DNA of 64,000 bases from Desulfitibacter alkalitolerans DSM 16504. GTDB taxonomy: Bacteria > Bacillota > DSM-16504 > Desulfitibacterales > Desulfitibacteraceae. The position numbers and the translations under genes are program-made. The notes beneath the pieces were generated by a model. It was not told the origin of the DNA. It searched no databases and worked only from the letters and a program-made list of their open reading frames with translations. Each line of letters opens with the position of its first letter. Positions within the stretch are counted from its first letter, which is position 1. Below are positions 55,750-64,000 of this stretch, one piece after another. The stretch covers positions 1-64,000 of the forward strand of contig NZ_JHVU01000021.1 of assembly GCF_000620305.1 (NCBI RefSeq). The letters are read 5' to 3'.

Positions 55750-58700
55750 CTAGTGCTTTCCTTCAAGAGCAGCCAGCTTAAGAAAAATATTTTCCAGAAG
55801 GTCCAGAATCTCTTTTTGATTTAATTTATTGGTCCTTAACTTTATTACCAGACCCCTTGCACCAGAGAATGAAACCCTTCTATCCATGCCCCTTGCAAGC
55901 TCAAGAAGCTTTTCACCCTTGACACTAAAAGCTGGTGCAAAACATATTTCTATCTCGTCTCCTACATGCTTAATCTTTGTTACCATTAATTGCTTGGCCA
56001 TGACCCTGATTCTTGTAAGAATTATCAAATTCTTACTTTCTACTGGCATTTCGCCATATCTGTCAACTAGGCTTTCTTCAATGTTCTTTACCTCTTCAAT
56101 GGTTTCACAGTTACCCAACTCCTGATATATATCCATGATCTGACTGCTATCTGGTACATATTTGTTGGAAACATATGCTGAAACATTAACTTCAATTTCT
56201 AAGGCCTCTTTATCCCTTTCCTTCTGCCTCTCACCCTTTAACTGCCTGACAGCATCCTCTAATAGTCGACAGTATAGATCAAAACCTATTGCAAGCATGT
56301 GTCCATGCTGCTCAGGACCAAGAATATTACCTGCTCCCCTGATTTCTAGGTCTCTTTTTGCAATTTTAAACCCTGAGCCAAATTCTGTAAACTCTCTAAT
56401 AGCTGCCAGTCTCTTTTCTGCCTGTTGATTCAGGACCTTATTCTTTCTATATGTGAAGTAAGCATAGGCAATTCTATTTGTCCTGCCGACTCTTCCTCTT
56501 ATCTGGTATAATTGTGATAGTCCTAGCTTATCTGCTTCATCTACAATTAGAGTATTCACATTGGATATGTCTAACCCGTTTTCAACAATTGTAGTACAAA
56601 GTAAAACCTGATGGTTGCCCTCTATAAAATTGAGCATGACACTTTCAAGCTCATCCTCTCTCATTTTACCATGGGCAACTCCTATGGATGCATCAGGCAC
56701 CATTTTTTCAAGGTATATCCTAACCCTATCTATGTCCTCAATTTTATTGTGTATATAGTACACCTGCCCCCCCCTGTCCAACTCTTTACGAATTGCATCT
56801 CTTACAAGGTTATCACTATATTCAATAACATAGGTTTGTACAGGATATCTATCCTCAGGAGGCGTTTCAATTACGCTCATGTCTCTCACTCCGGCAAGAG
56901 CCATATGCATTGTCCTTGGGATGGGGGTTGCAGTTAATGTCAATACATCAACATTTTTTCTAATCTGCTTGATCTTTTCCTTATGGCCAACTCCAAATCT
57001 CTGTTCTTCATCAATGACCAGCAAGCCCAGATTTTTAAACTTAATATCAGCTGAAAGAAGGCGATGGGTACCAATTACAATATCAATTGTGCCCTTTTCT
57101 AACCCTTCCACAACTTGCCTTTGCTCCTTATTTGTCCTGAATCTACTAAGGGTATCAATGACAACAGGGAAGTCTGCAAAACGCTCTAGAAAGGTTTTAT
57201 AGTGCTGCTGGGCCAAAACTGTAGTTGGTACCAAAACAGCCACTTGTTTTGAATCTCTAACTGCTTTAAAGGCAGCTCTAAGAGCAACCTCAGTTTTGCC
57301 ATAACCAACATCCCCACATATAAGCCTATCCATGGGCTTTGGCTTCTGCATATCTCTTTTAGTATCCCCAATGGCCTTTAACTGGTCAGGGGTCTCAGTA
57401 TATGGAAAGGCTTCTTCAAATAATTCCTGGAGATTATCATCAGGTGGAAAGGCATGGCCTTCCAGGGTTTCTCGTGATGCATATAGTTCTAATAGTTGTT
57501 TGGCCATTTCCTGGACTGATTCTTTGACCCTGCCCTTAACCTTTTGCCAGTCTGTACCGCCTAACTTGTGAAGTTTTGGCCTGTGCCCTTCGGCACCTAC
57601 ATATTTTTGTATTAACTCCACTTGATCTGTTGGTACATAAAGCTTATCCTGTCCAAAGTATTGGATATTCAAATAGTCCCTGTAGACTCCACCGACTTTT
57701 AGATGCTCAATCCCCAAATATTTACCAATTCCATGCTGGACGTGGACAACAAAGTCTCCAACTTTAAGCTCACCATAATGACCAACCTTGGCTCCTTCTT
57801 TAAATGTCCTTAGAACCTTGCCATGCTTTTTCCTTCCAAACAGCTCCTCATCTGAAATTACTGCAAGCTTTATGGAGGGTATCTCAAATCCCTTGACAAA
57901 GCTCCCAAGGGTAATAAAAGACTTGCCATTTATCTCATCAAGGGAGGTAATTTTTTTAAGAAAGGGAATTTCTATTTTTTCTTCCCACAAATATTCCTTA
58001 AGTCTGTTTGCCCTTTCACTGGAAGAGACAGTAAAGACAACTGTATATCCTCTCTTTTTCCATGCTCTATATTCATCCAGCAGTAGCTTTATTTTCCCAT
58101 GAAAGGGAGGTATGCTTTTCCCGGTAAAGCTTACTATGTTTGCCAATTCAGTATTAGGTATTTCTCTTGGCAGGGACGATAAATAGGTTACATTATGGAT
58201 TTTTATGAGTTCCACTACCTCTTGGCTGGTAAAATTGGCACCCTGCAGGCCCGGAAGAGCTTTTCCAATATCTAGGAGCTCTGTTAAATTATTTAGCCTT
58301 TCTTCTTCAAGTCTTTTCAGGGTTTCAAAAACCTTAATAGGTTCAGAAACCATTATTAATGGTTTATTGACAAAGTATTCAACTATGCTTACCTGAGTTT
58401 CATAAAAAAATGGCTGCAACTTGTCAAGATCAACGGACCATAAATCATTTTTTAGATAGCCTAGCCATTCGTCAACCAGGTCTTTTAACTTTCTGGCAGC
58501 ATTTCGCTTTCCCTTTGCTGCCAGCTTCTGAACATATTCCTCCCCATGACTTGAAAGCTTACCAATGGCTCTTTGACGTCTTTGCTCATCTACAATGAGC
58601 TCCCTGGCCGGAGGTATAACAAGGTTAAGGATTGTCCCCTTTGACCGTTGTGAAGCTGCATCAAAGCAGCGCATTGTTTCAATTTCATCGTCAAAAAACT

Positions 58701-59265
58701 CAATTCTTACCGGGTCACTGAAATTAAAGGGATAAATGTCCAAAATGTCTCCTCTGACACTAAACTGGCCTGAGCCCTGAACAAGATCAACCCTTTCATA
58801 GCCCAGCAGAACCAGGCTATCTATTAACTGGACATGATCATAGCTGGTCCCAACCTCAATCTCTATATGGGCATTTTTAAAGACATCCCTGGGAAGCATT
58901 TTTTGACTCAAGGTCTCAATTGGCAAAACCAGGCAGCGAATCTCTCCCTTTATTAACCTTGATAATACCTTTATTCTCTCCTCAGTAAGCTCATAGCTTT
59001 TGGCATAAAGACCATGGAGCAGTATTTCCCTTGGTGGTAAATAATCTACTTCTCCCTCTTGAAAAAAATTAAGCAAGTCATACATCATGTTTTTAGCTTC
59101 AGATACAGTTTCTGTAATAATCACCAGGGGCTTTTTAACCTCATATGCTGCAGACCCAATCCAGTAGCTTTGCTGGCTGTCCGTCAAGCCATGTATTAAC
59201 TGGCCAACTGCCGGCTTGCGTAGATTATTTGTATAATTATTAAAATCTTCATTTGTTTGCAGCAT
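55750..59265 (-). CDS. mfd: transcription-repair coupling factor Mfd
   Basis: ATPase that removes RNA polymerase stalled at DNA damage and recruits UvrA. About 1171 residues, full length: UvrB-homology module (to about 350), RNA-polymerase interaction domain (about 500-560: VQHGIGKYLGIEHLKVGG), helicase motor with CGDVGYGKTEVALRAAF near 655, DEEQRFG and TATPIPRTMHMAL, and the C-terminal TRCF domain. ATG 59265 (MLQTNEDF) is chosen; the ribosome site is weak. It ends in UAG. Confidence 0.96.
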   Translation of the reverse strand: MLQTNEDFNNYTNNLRKPAVGQLIHGLTDSQQSYWIGSAAYEVKKPLVIITETVSEAKNMMYDLLNFFQEGEVDYLPPREILLHGLYAKSYELTEERIKVLSRLIKGEIRCLVLPIETLSQKMLPRDVFKNAHIEIEVGTSYDHVQLIDSLVLLGYERVDLVQGSGQFSVRGDILDIYPFNFSDPVRIEFFDDEIETMRCFDAASQRSKGTILNLVIPPARELIVDEQRRQRAIGKLSSHGEEYVQKLAAKGKRNAARKLKDLVDEWLGYLKNDLWSVDLDKLQPFFYETQVSIVEYFVNKPLIMVSEPIKVFETLKRLEEERLNNLTELLDIGKALPGLQGANFTSQEVVELIKIHNVTYLSSLPREIPNTELANIVSFTGKSIPPFHGKIKLLLDEYRAWKKRGYTVVFTVSSSERANRLKEYLWEEKIEIPFLKKITSLDEINGKSFITLGSFVKGFEIPSIKLAVISDEELFGRKKHGKVLRTFKEGAKVGHYGELKVGDFVVHVQHGIGKYLGIEHLKVGGVYRDYLNIQYFGQDKLYVPTDQVELIQKYVGAEGHRPKLHKLGGTDWQKVKGRVKESVQEMAKQLLELYASRETLEGHAFPPDDNLQELFEEAFPYTETPDQLKAIGDTKRDMQKPKPMDRLICGDVGYGKTEVALRAAFKAVRDSKQVAVLVPTTVLAQQHYKTFLERFADFPVVIDTLSRFRTNKEQRQVVEGLEKGTIDIVIGTHRLLSADIKFKNLGLLVIDEEQRFGVGHKEKIKQIRKNVDVLTLTATPIPRTMHMALAGVRDMSVIETPPEDRYPVQTYVIEYSDNLVRDAIRKELDRGGQVYYIHNKIEDIDRVRIYLEKMVPDASIGVAHGKMREDELESVMLNFIEGNHQVLLCTTIVENGLDISNVNTLIVDEADKLGLSQLYQIRGRVGRTNRIAYAYFTYRKNKVLNQQAEKRLAAIREFTEFGSGFKIAKRDLEIRGAGNILGPEQHGHMLAIGFDLYCRLLEDAVRQLKGERQKERDKEALEIEVNVSAYVSNKYVPDSSQIMDIYQELGNCETIEEVKNIEESLVDRYGEMPVESKNLIILTRIRVMAKQLMVTKIKHVGDEIEICFAPAFSVKGEKLLELARGMDRRVSFSGARGLVIKLRTNKLNQKEILDLLENIFLKLAALEGKH

Positions 59266-59345
59266 TCCGCTGATTTCCCTTAAAACCAAAAATATCACCC
59301 CATAATCCCATGTAAGCTGCAGTTCCGATCATAACCTCAGGCGCC

Positions 59346-59732
59346 TTACAATTTTTGCAAAACAATATCCATAACAAATTTATTCCAAGAAATATGAACT
59401 ATTGCTGCAATTAGTAAGGCTATGTAGATACTTCCTAATAATATAAATAACCCATATGTAATTATACCTAATATGGTGTGAGAAACAAGACTCACCATGG
59501 CTCCCAAGCTTTTTTTGGTATTTTTATAGTCCATTACGGCTTCTGCAAACCCAAAAACTATGTGGGTAAGAATAATGGATGTATTAAAAATCAAAGCTAA
59601 TCCAGTTTTAAAAAGCTCTTCCGCAAAAGGCCCAAAGAATACCACTCCCTTGAGGCCTTCCTTTGAAAAAATATATCTATCAAAAACCCATGCCATTAAG
59701 CTTGCCATTAGACCAGCAATAATAAAAGCCAT
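59346..59732 (-). CDS. small PrsW/CPBP-like membrane protein
   Basis: 128 residues with about four membrane helices. FGPFAEELFKTGLAL fits the EExxK motif, HIVFGFAEAV and a later HTILG/HISW add the other metal-site residues of PrsW-type intramembrane proteases, but the protein is roughly half usual size. CAGGAG precedes ATG 59732 by 5 nt. It lies 21 bp after pth, in the same frame and separated from it only by one UAG. In B. subtilis this place holds fin. Confidence 0.6.
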   Translation of the reverse strand: MAFIIAGLMASLMAWVFDRYIFSKEGLKGVVFFGPFAEELFKTGLALIFNTSIILTHIVFGFAEAVMDYKNTKKSLGAMVSLVSHTILGIITYGLFILLGSIYIALLIAAIVHISWNKFVMDIVLQKL

Positions 59733-59753
59733 TTTTATCTCCTGTTTAACAAT

Positions 59754-60320
59754 CTAATCCAGATATTTTCTATTATATAAATTCATGGCCCTTTCTATGT
59801 CCCCTGACAGTAATTTTTCAACAGCCTCTCCGGCCTTGGGAATAACTCTTTTTATTATTTCCCATTCCTTATGATCAAAAATACCCAAAACATGGTCAAT
59901 GGTAGCGTCTTCATTCCTGCCAATACCTAACTTGATTCTGATTATTTCATTAGTATTTAAGTGATTTATAATAGACTGCATACCCTTATGCCCTCCAGAG
60001 GAACCAGAGGGTCTAATTCTAATTGTTCCAATCTCTAAATCTAAATCGTCATAAATAACTATAACATTTTCTACAGGTATTTTGTAAAAGTTCACTAGAC
60101 CTCCGACACACACTCCGCTTAAATTCATGTATGTCTGGGGCTTTACTAATAAAATTTTCTCATGATTGTGGTAGCCTTCAGCTATCAGCCCTTTTTCCTT
60201 GGTCTTACTAAAATCCAATTTCCAGATATCAGCAAGGAAATCCACAACCATAAAACCGATATTGTGTCTGGTTGCTTCATATTTTTTTCCAGGATTGCCT
60301 AATCCAGCAATTAATTTCAC
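59754..60320 (-). CDS. pth: peptidyl-tRNA hydrolase
   Basis: Releases peptides from tRNA dropped off the ribosome. 188 residues, the normal size. GLGNPGKKYEATRHNIGFM includes catalytic His19; VIYDDLDL and SGGHKGMQSI carry the other active-site residues. GTG 60320 follows a G-rich site by 8 nt. It ends in UAG. Confidence 0.96.
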   Translation of the reverse strand: MKLIAGLGNPGKKYEATRHNIGFMVVDFLADIWKLDFSKTKEKGLIAEGYHNHEKILLVKPQTYMNLSGVCVGGLVNFYKIPVENVIVIYDDLDLEIGTIRIRPSGSSGGHKGMQSIINHLNTNEIIRIKLGIGRNEDATIDHVLGIFDHKEWEIIKRVIPKAGEAVEKLLSGDIERAMNLYNRKYLD

Positions 60321-60388
60321 CTTTTTTACCCCCCATGCATCTTAAAAACCTGGCATTAGCACCAGGTTTTTATTGAATATATGTGATT

Positions 60389-61042
60389 TTACTCTGTATC
60401 TTCAGCTTCGGGAGCCTCTTCAACCGCCTCTTCACCTGGACCCTCAATATGAGTTTCTGCCTCTTCAGCTTCTTCTTCAGCCCTTGGTGCTGACACGCTT
60501 ACAACTACAGTGCTAGGATCCTCAACTATTTCTACTTTATCAGGGGTTTGTACATCAGCAGCTGTTATACTATCCCCTATTTGCAAATTAGTAATATCCA
60601 CTTCAATTGAACCTGGAATATCTCCAGGCAAACAACGCACACTGATTTCTCTTAGCTGTTGTTGAACAATGCCACCCTCTGCTGCACCCATACTTTCTCC
60701 AACAAGAGAAATGGGAACAACTGTATTAAGTTTTTCAGACATGGATACTTGATAAAAGTCTAGATGTACCAGGGTGCCTTTGAAGGGATGTCTTTGGACT
60801 TCCTTTAAAATCACATTATATTCTTGAGGACCATTATCCTTATGTAGACTAATCTTGGCAAATGCATTTTCTCCACTTTTAGCAATAATCTTTTCCAATT
60901 CCTTTTCGGGAACAAGAATTGAAGTATTCTCAACTTCCTTTCCATATAATACGCCTGGAACAAAACCCTCTCTTCTAACTCTACTATTAGAACCTTTTGT
61001 TTGTTCATTACGCATTTGGGCTTGAATTAGAACTGTTTCCAT
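60389..61042 (-). CDS. rplY: 50S ribosomal protein L25, Ctc form
   Basis: Binds 5S rRNA. 217 residues: L25 domain (about 1-92: GSNSRVRREGFVPGVLYG), the TL5/Ctc beta domain (about 93-185) and an acidic tail of glutamates. Known as general-stress protein Ctc in B. subtilis. ATG 61042 is chosen because GAGGTG lies 6 nt upstream; GTG 61051 is within that site. Confidence 0.95.
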   Translation of the reverse strand: METVLIQAQMRNEQTKGSNSRVRREGFVPGVLYGKEVENTSILVPEKELEKIIAKSGENAFAKISLHKDNGPQEYNVILKEVQRHPFKGTLVHLDFYQVSMSEKLNTVVPISLVGESMGAAEGGIVQQQLREISVRCLPGDIPGSIEVDITNLQIGDSITAADVQTPDKVEIVEDPSTVVVSVSAPRAEEEAEEAETHIEGPGEEAVEEAPEAEDTE

Positions 61043-61158
61043 TTTTGTCACCTCTCAAAATTCACTAATTTATTTAATAGTGTAACCTAATTTTAGCATA
61101 ATACGTCTACCATGTGAATATTATCTTCCAAAGGACTCTTAAAGGAGGATGATCTGTC

Positions 61159-61920
61159 ATGAACTTTAGGGGCAAAAACATCCATGGTAAAATAATTATA
61201 AGTTTACAGAATGGACAACATATTGGCAAGTTAAAGGGACTAGTTATTGACCCTGAGAACATTACTGTTGCTGCACTATTAATTGAAAGTAAGGCCCTAT
61301 TTAAGGATAAAATGATAATCCCTTACGACAAGGTGCATAGTGTGGATGAAATAATAACCGTAAAAAACAGCAGCTGCCTGGAGAAAGCATCTAAAAGCAC
61401 ACTTACCGGAAGGCTGGTGAAACAAAACTTCAACCTCTTTGGTGCTAGAATAATAACTGAAGATGGTTCCATCCTGGGAACAGTAGAAGATTTTACCCTA
61501 GATGTAAAAACAGGTAAAGTCATGTCCTTGCTGGTGACAGGCAAAGTCTTTGAAAAATATTTTAAGGGTACGGCAGAGCTTCCTGTTTCCCAGATTATTA
61601 CCATTGGCAGAGATGCAATAATAGCAAAAGCAGGTTCAAAGGAAGCCCTTCTCATATCAGATGATGCCCTGGCAGAAAAAATAGAGACCATCAAAGACTC
61701 AAGTGCTAAATTATGGAGCACAACAAAAGATTCCACTATAAAATGGTCAAAGCAGCTGTCAGCCACTCTTAAAAACCTTACTTCTTCAAAGGAAGATACT
61801 CAGCAAAATCACCAGGAAGCCTCTTTAGAGGAAACTGATCCCCAAGAACCGAAGGAAAAACAAATTATAGAAACTATCACTAATCCTGAACCAGAAGAAA
61901 AACAAGATAAAAAGCTCTAG
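61159..61920 (+). CDS. PRC-barrel domain protein
   Basis: 253 residues. Two PRC-barrel domains (about 3-68 with [15 protein letters not shown], and about 80-150 with [17 protein letters not shown]) precede a charged, glutamate/lysine-rich tail. Proteins of this type are cytosolic or sporulation-associated; role unknown. ATG 61159 follows AAAGGAGG. It is convergent with prs, and the two UAG stops overlap on one CTAG. Confidence 0.82.
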   Translation: MNFRGKNIHGKIIISLQNGQHIGKLKGLVIDPENITVAALLIESKALFKDKMIIPYDKVHSVDEIITVKNSSCLEKASKSTLTGRLVKQNFNLFGARIITEDGSILGTVEDFTLDVKTGKVMSLLVTGKVFEKYFKGTAELPVSQIITIGRDAIIAKAGSKEALLISDDALAEKIETIKDSSAKLWSTTKDSTIKWSKQLSATLKNLTSSKEDTQQNHQEASLEETDPQEPKEKQIIETITNPEPEEKQDKKL

Positions 61921-62864
61921 TCAAAAAGCTTGCTCACTGAAAGATGCTCATGGATGCGAATCATGGCTTCTCCCAGTAAAGGTGCAATAGACAGCACCTT
62001 TAACTTTTTTGGCAGGTTTTCTTCCTGGATGGGTATTGTATTTGTAACAACAAACTCTTCAAAGGGAGCATTTTCTATTCTCTCTAGAGCTGGATGAGAA
62101 AGTACCGGGTGAGTACAGCAGGCATATACCTTTTCTGCTCCTCTTTCAAGCAAAGCAACTGCACCACCACAAATTGTACCTGCAGTATCTACAATATCAT
62201 CAGTCATGATGACATTTTTACCCTTGACCTTACCAATAATATTCATAACTTCTGCCTGGTTAGGAGCAGGTCTCCTTTTATCAATAATGGCTATTTCAGA
62301 CCCAAGTCTTTCAGCTAAATCTCTTGCCCTGGTAACCCCTCCAATATCAGGAGAAACAACAATGAAATTTTCCAGTCTCATCTTTTTAAAATGCTCAGCT
62401 AAAATAGGAACACCAATTAGATGGTCAAAGGGTATGTCGAAAAAGCCTTGAATTGCATTGGCATGTAAATCCATGGCTATCACCCTGTTAGCACCTGCAG
62501 CAGTTATTAAATTTGCCACAAGCTTTGCAGATATGGGATCCCTGGCCTTAACCTTCCTTTCCTGCCGTGCATAACCATAATAGGGTATTACAGCAGTTAT
62601 CCTTTGAGCAGAGGCCCTTTTTAGCGCATCAATCATTATTAGCAGTTCCATAAGGTGTTCATTAGCCGGACTGCACGTGGGCTGGATAACATAAACATCG
62701 GCACCACGAACACTTTCATTTATAGCAATTGAAATTTCCCCATCTTTAAATCTTTGAATCAGTGCACATCCAAGGGGTATGCCCAGATAATCAGATATCT
62801 CCTCCGCGAGACGAGGATGAGCATTACCTGTAAATAGTTTAATTTTTTTCTTAAAACTAGACAT
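61917..62864 (-). CDS. prs: ribose-phosphate pyrophosphokinase
   Basis: Makes PRPP from ribose 5-phosphate and ATP for nucleotides, histidine and tryptophan. 315 residues. [20 protein letters not shown] near 83-102, [14 protein letters not shown] near 128, and the PRPP loop [11 protein letters not shown] near 220 are all present. ATG 62864 follows GGAGGT; sequence upstream is not coding. It is in the glmU-prs-rplY order typical of Firmicutes. Confidence 0.97.
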   Translation of the reverse strand: MSSFKKKIKLFTGNAHPRLAEEISDYLGIPLGCALIQRFKDGEISIAINESVRGADVYVIQPTCSPANEHLMELLIMIDALKRASAQRITAVIPYYGYARQERKVKARDPISAKLVANLITAAGANRVIAMDLHANAIQGFFDIPFDHLIGVPILAEHFKKMRLENFIVVSPDIGGVTRARDLAERLGSEIAIIDKRRPAPNQAEVMNIIGKVKGKNVIMTDDIVDTAGTICGGAVALLERGAEKVYACCTHPVLSHPALERIENAPFEEFVVTNTIPIQEENLPKKLKVLSIAPLLGEAMIRIHEHLSVSKLFD

Positions 62865-62935
62865 TTTAAACCTCCGCGACATCAAGATATAAACATAGTA
62901 GTTTTCTATATTTATTGACAAAATCCTCTAAAATT

Positions 62936-64000
62936 CTACTTTTTCTTTCTCTCAGTCCAGTTTAAAATATTTCTTTGCTTTTGTCTAGCAACTGCTAAAG
63001 CTTCCGCAGGAACATCCTGGGTTATTGTGGATCCTGCTCCTATGGTTGCGTTTTTACCAACAGTCACTGGAGCAACCAGGTTAGTATTGCTGCCTATAAA
63101 GGATCCATCTTCTAAAACTGTCTGCCATTTATCCTTACCATCATAATTACAAGTAATTGTACCGGCTCCAACATTGACATTTTCCCCAATACTACAGTCA
63201 CCTATATAGGACAAATGGGGAATCTTGCTGTTTTTATCAACAAAAGACTTTTTGATTTCTACAAAGTCTCCAATTTTTACATTATCAGCCAGCTTTGTGC
63301 CCGGCCTTAAATAACTAAAGGGACCAATCACACAATTTGAACCTATTTCTGCGCCAATGGAAATTGTATTATTAATATGAGTAAAGCTGCCCACATGGGT
63401 ATTCTCTAAGCTGGTATGAGGACCAATTATACAATCTTCCCCTATTTTAGTATCTCCCTTTAAATGGGAAAAGGGAAGCACAACTGTATCCATGCCAATC
63501 TCTACTGAGGTTTCAATATATGTAACTTCCGGGTCAAAAATGGTAACACCCTCTAACATCCATTTTTCATTTACCCTTTTTTGAAATACCTTTTCTGCTT
63601 CTGCCAGCTGCACCCTATTATTGATTCCTGAAATTTCAAGGGGATCCTCCACAGCTATAGCCTCCACCCTTTGGTTCCGTTTTACTAGTATTTCTATAAC
63701 ATCTGTTAAATAGTATTCTCCCTGCTTGTTCTCAGGTGAAATTTCCTTTAAAGCACCAAATAAAGCTTCTCTATTGAAGCAGTAGGTACCGGAATTTATT
63801 TCCTTAATGGCCCTTTCCTGGGGCAGGGCATCCCTTTCTTCAATGATCATTTTCACCTGTCCCCTGGCATTTCTTACAATCCTTCCATAATTGGATGGAT
63901 CTGAAAGAATAGCTGACAATATTGTTGCAGAAGCTTTGGTTTCCTGATGATGCTTCAGAAGCTTTTGTAGGGTTAAACCAGTTAAAAGTGGCGTGTCTCC
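62936..64000 (-). CDS. glmU: bifunctional GlmU (3' part)
   Basis: Acetylates glucosamine-1-P and makes UDP-GlcNAc for peptidoglycan. The frame stays open to the window edge (GDTPLLTGLTLQK at 64000), so the N-terminal part of the uridylyltransferase is outside. Seen here: the rest of that domain (EINSGTYCFNREAL, GEYYLTD) and the left-handed beta-helix (hexapeptide repeats) with the acetyltransferase CNYDGKDKW. A start at 63919 is an artefact of truncation. It ends in UAG. Confidence 0.96.
   Translation of the reverse strand, partial: GDTPLLTGLTLQKLLKHHQETKASATILSAILSDPSNYGRIVRNARGQVKMIIEERDALPQERAIKEINSGTYCFNREALFGALKEISPENKQGEYYLTDVIEILVKRNQRVEAIAVEDPLEISGINNRVQLAEAEKVFQKRVNEKWMLEGVTIFDPEVTYIETSVEIGMDTVVLPFSHLKGDTKIGEDCIIGPHTSLENTHVGSFTHINNTISIGAEIGSNCVIGPFSYLRPGTKLADNVKIGDFVEIKKSFVDKNSKIPHLSYIGDCSIGENVNVGAGTITCNYDGKDKWQTVLEDGSFIGSNTNLVAPVTVGKNATIGAGSTITQDVPAEALAVARQKQRNILNWTERKKK

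Noticed and set aside
63900-64000. Start codon of glmU at 63919
   Set aside because: The frame is open to the window edge and the upstream translation matches GlmU, so the gene is cut by the window.

Overview
The window looks like chromosomal core DNA of a low-GC, endospore-forming, anaerobic Firmicute (class Clostridia, Peptococcaceae/Desulfitobacterium-like). The grounds are sporulation genes (spoIIE, spoVT, yabP, yabQ), clostridial -35/-10 and Shine-Dalgarno signals, a formate-tetrahydrofolate ligase, and pyrrolysine-type methylamine genes. From right to left the gene order glmU, prs, rplY(ctc), pth, mfd, prsA, spoVT, murJ/spoVB, mazG, hup, rqcP, yabP, yabQ, ftsB/divIC, yabR, tRNA-Met, spoIIE, tilS, ftsH, folP-folB-folK, coaX, dus, greA, lysS, rrn is an expanded version of the Bacillus subtilis glmU-to-lysS region. 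Almost everything lies on the minus strand. The species cannot be named from this sequence.

Region by region. 1-2490: the 3' part of the leader-16S-spacer block of an rRNA operon on the minus strand; the 16S gene carries two large insertions. 2492-7236: a branched-chain amino-acid ABC transporter (livF-G-M-H-K). 7516-14372: lysS, greA, a conserved trio of unknown role (HTH regulator, unknown protein, acyl-ACP-reductase-like dehydrogenase), dus and coaX. 14501-20975: two complete trimethylamine methyltransferase/corrinoid-protein pairs (mttB/mttC). Each mttB has one in-frame UAG at codon 330, read here as pyrrolysine, and an AraC/PocR regulator sits upstream. 21209-24227: biotin transporter bioY and regulator-ligase birA, each with a BirA-type operator, and a Tat-exported lipoprotein deacylase. 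24459-28783: folate synthesis genes and fhs. 29234-35751: ndk, ftsH, tilS, spoIIE. 35956-39642: tRNA-Met, a small DMT-type transporter, an L,D-transpeptidase, ppx, yabR, ftsB. 39901-44139: a polar amino-acid ABC transporter behind an unidentified structured RNA, then mgtE behind an M-box-like leader. 44507-51240: the yabQ/yabP/rqcP/hup/mazG/murJ/spoVT block. 51544-54524: two lipoproteins, a tiny ORF and an orphan LytTR response regulator. 54700-64000: prsA, mfd, a PrsW-like mini-protein, pth, rplY, a plus-strand PRC-barrel protein, prs, and the 3' part of glmU.

How the parts fit. The mtt clusters would move methyl groups from trimethylamine to corrinoid proteins. The acceptor methyltransferase and the pyl genes are not in this window, but folate synthesis genes and fhs are consistent with a tetrahydrofolate/Wood-Ljungdahl outlet. 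UAG is also an ordinary stop here, ending 12 of about 60 genes, so UAG decoding must be conditional or context-limited.

Most notable: the two related hairpin modules inside 16S rRNA helices 6 and 44, the duplicated pyrrolysine genes with common UAG stops elsewhere, an unassigned ~305-nt RNA with its own promoter and a switchable terminator, a paired BirA operator circuit, and a spoIIE promoter with a 21-bp spacer and two Spo0A-like boxes.
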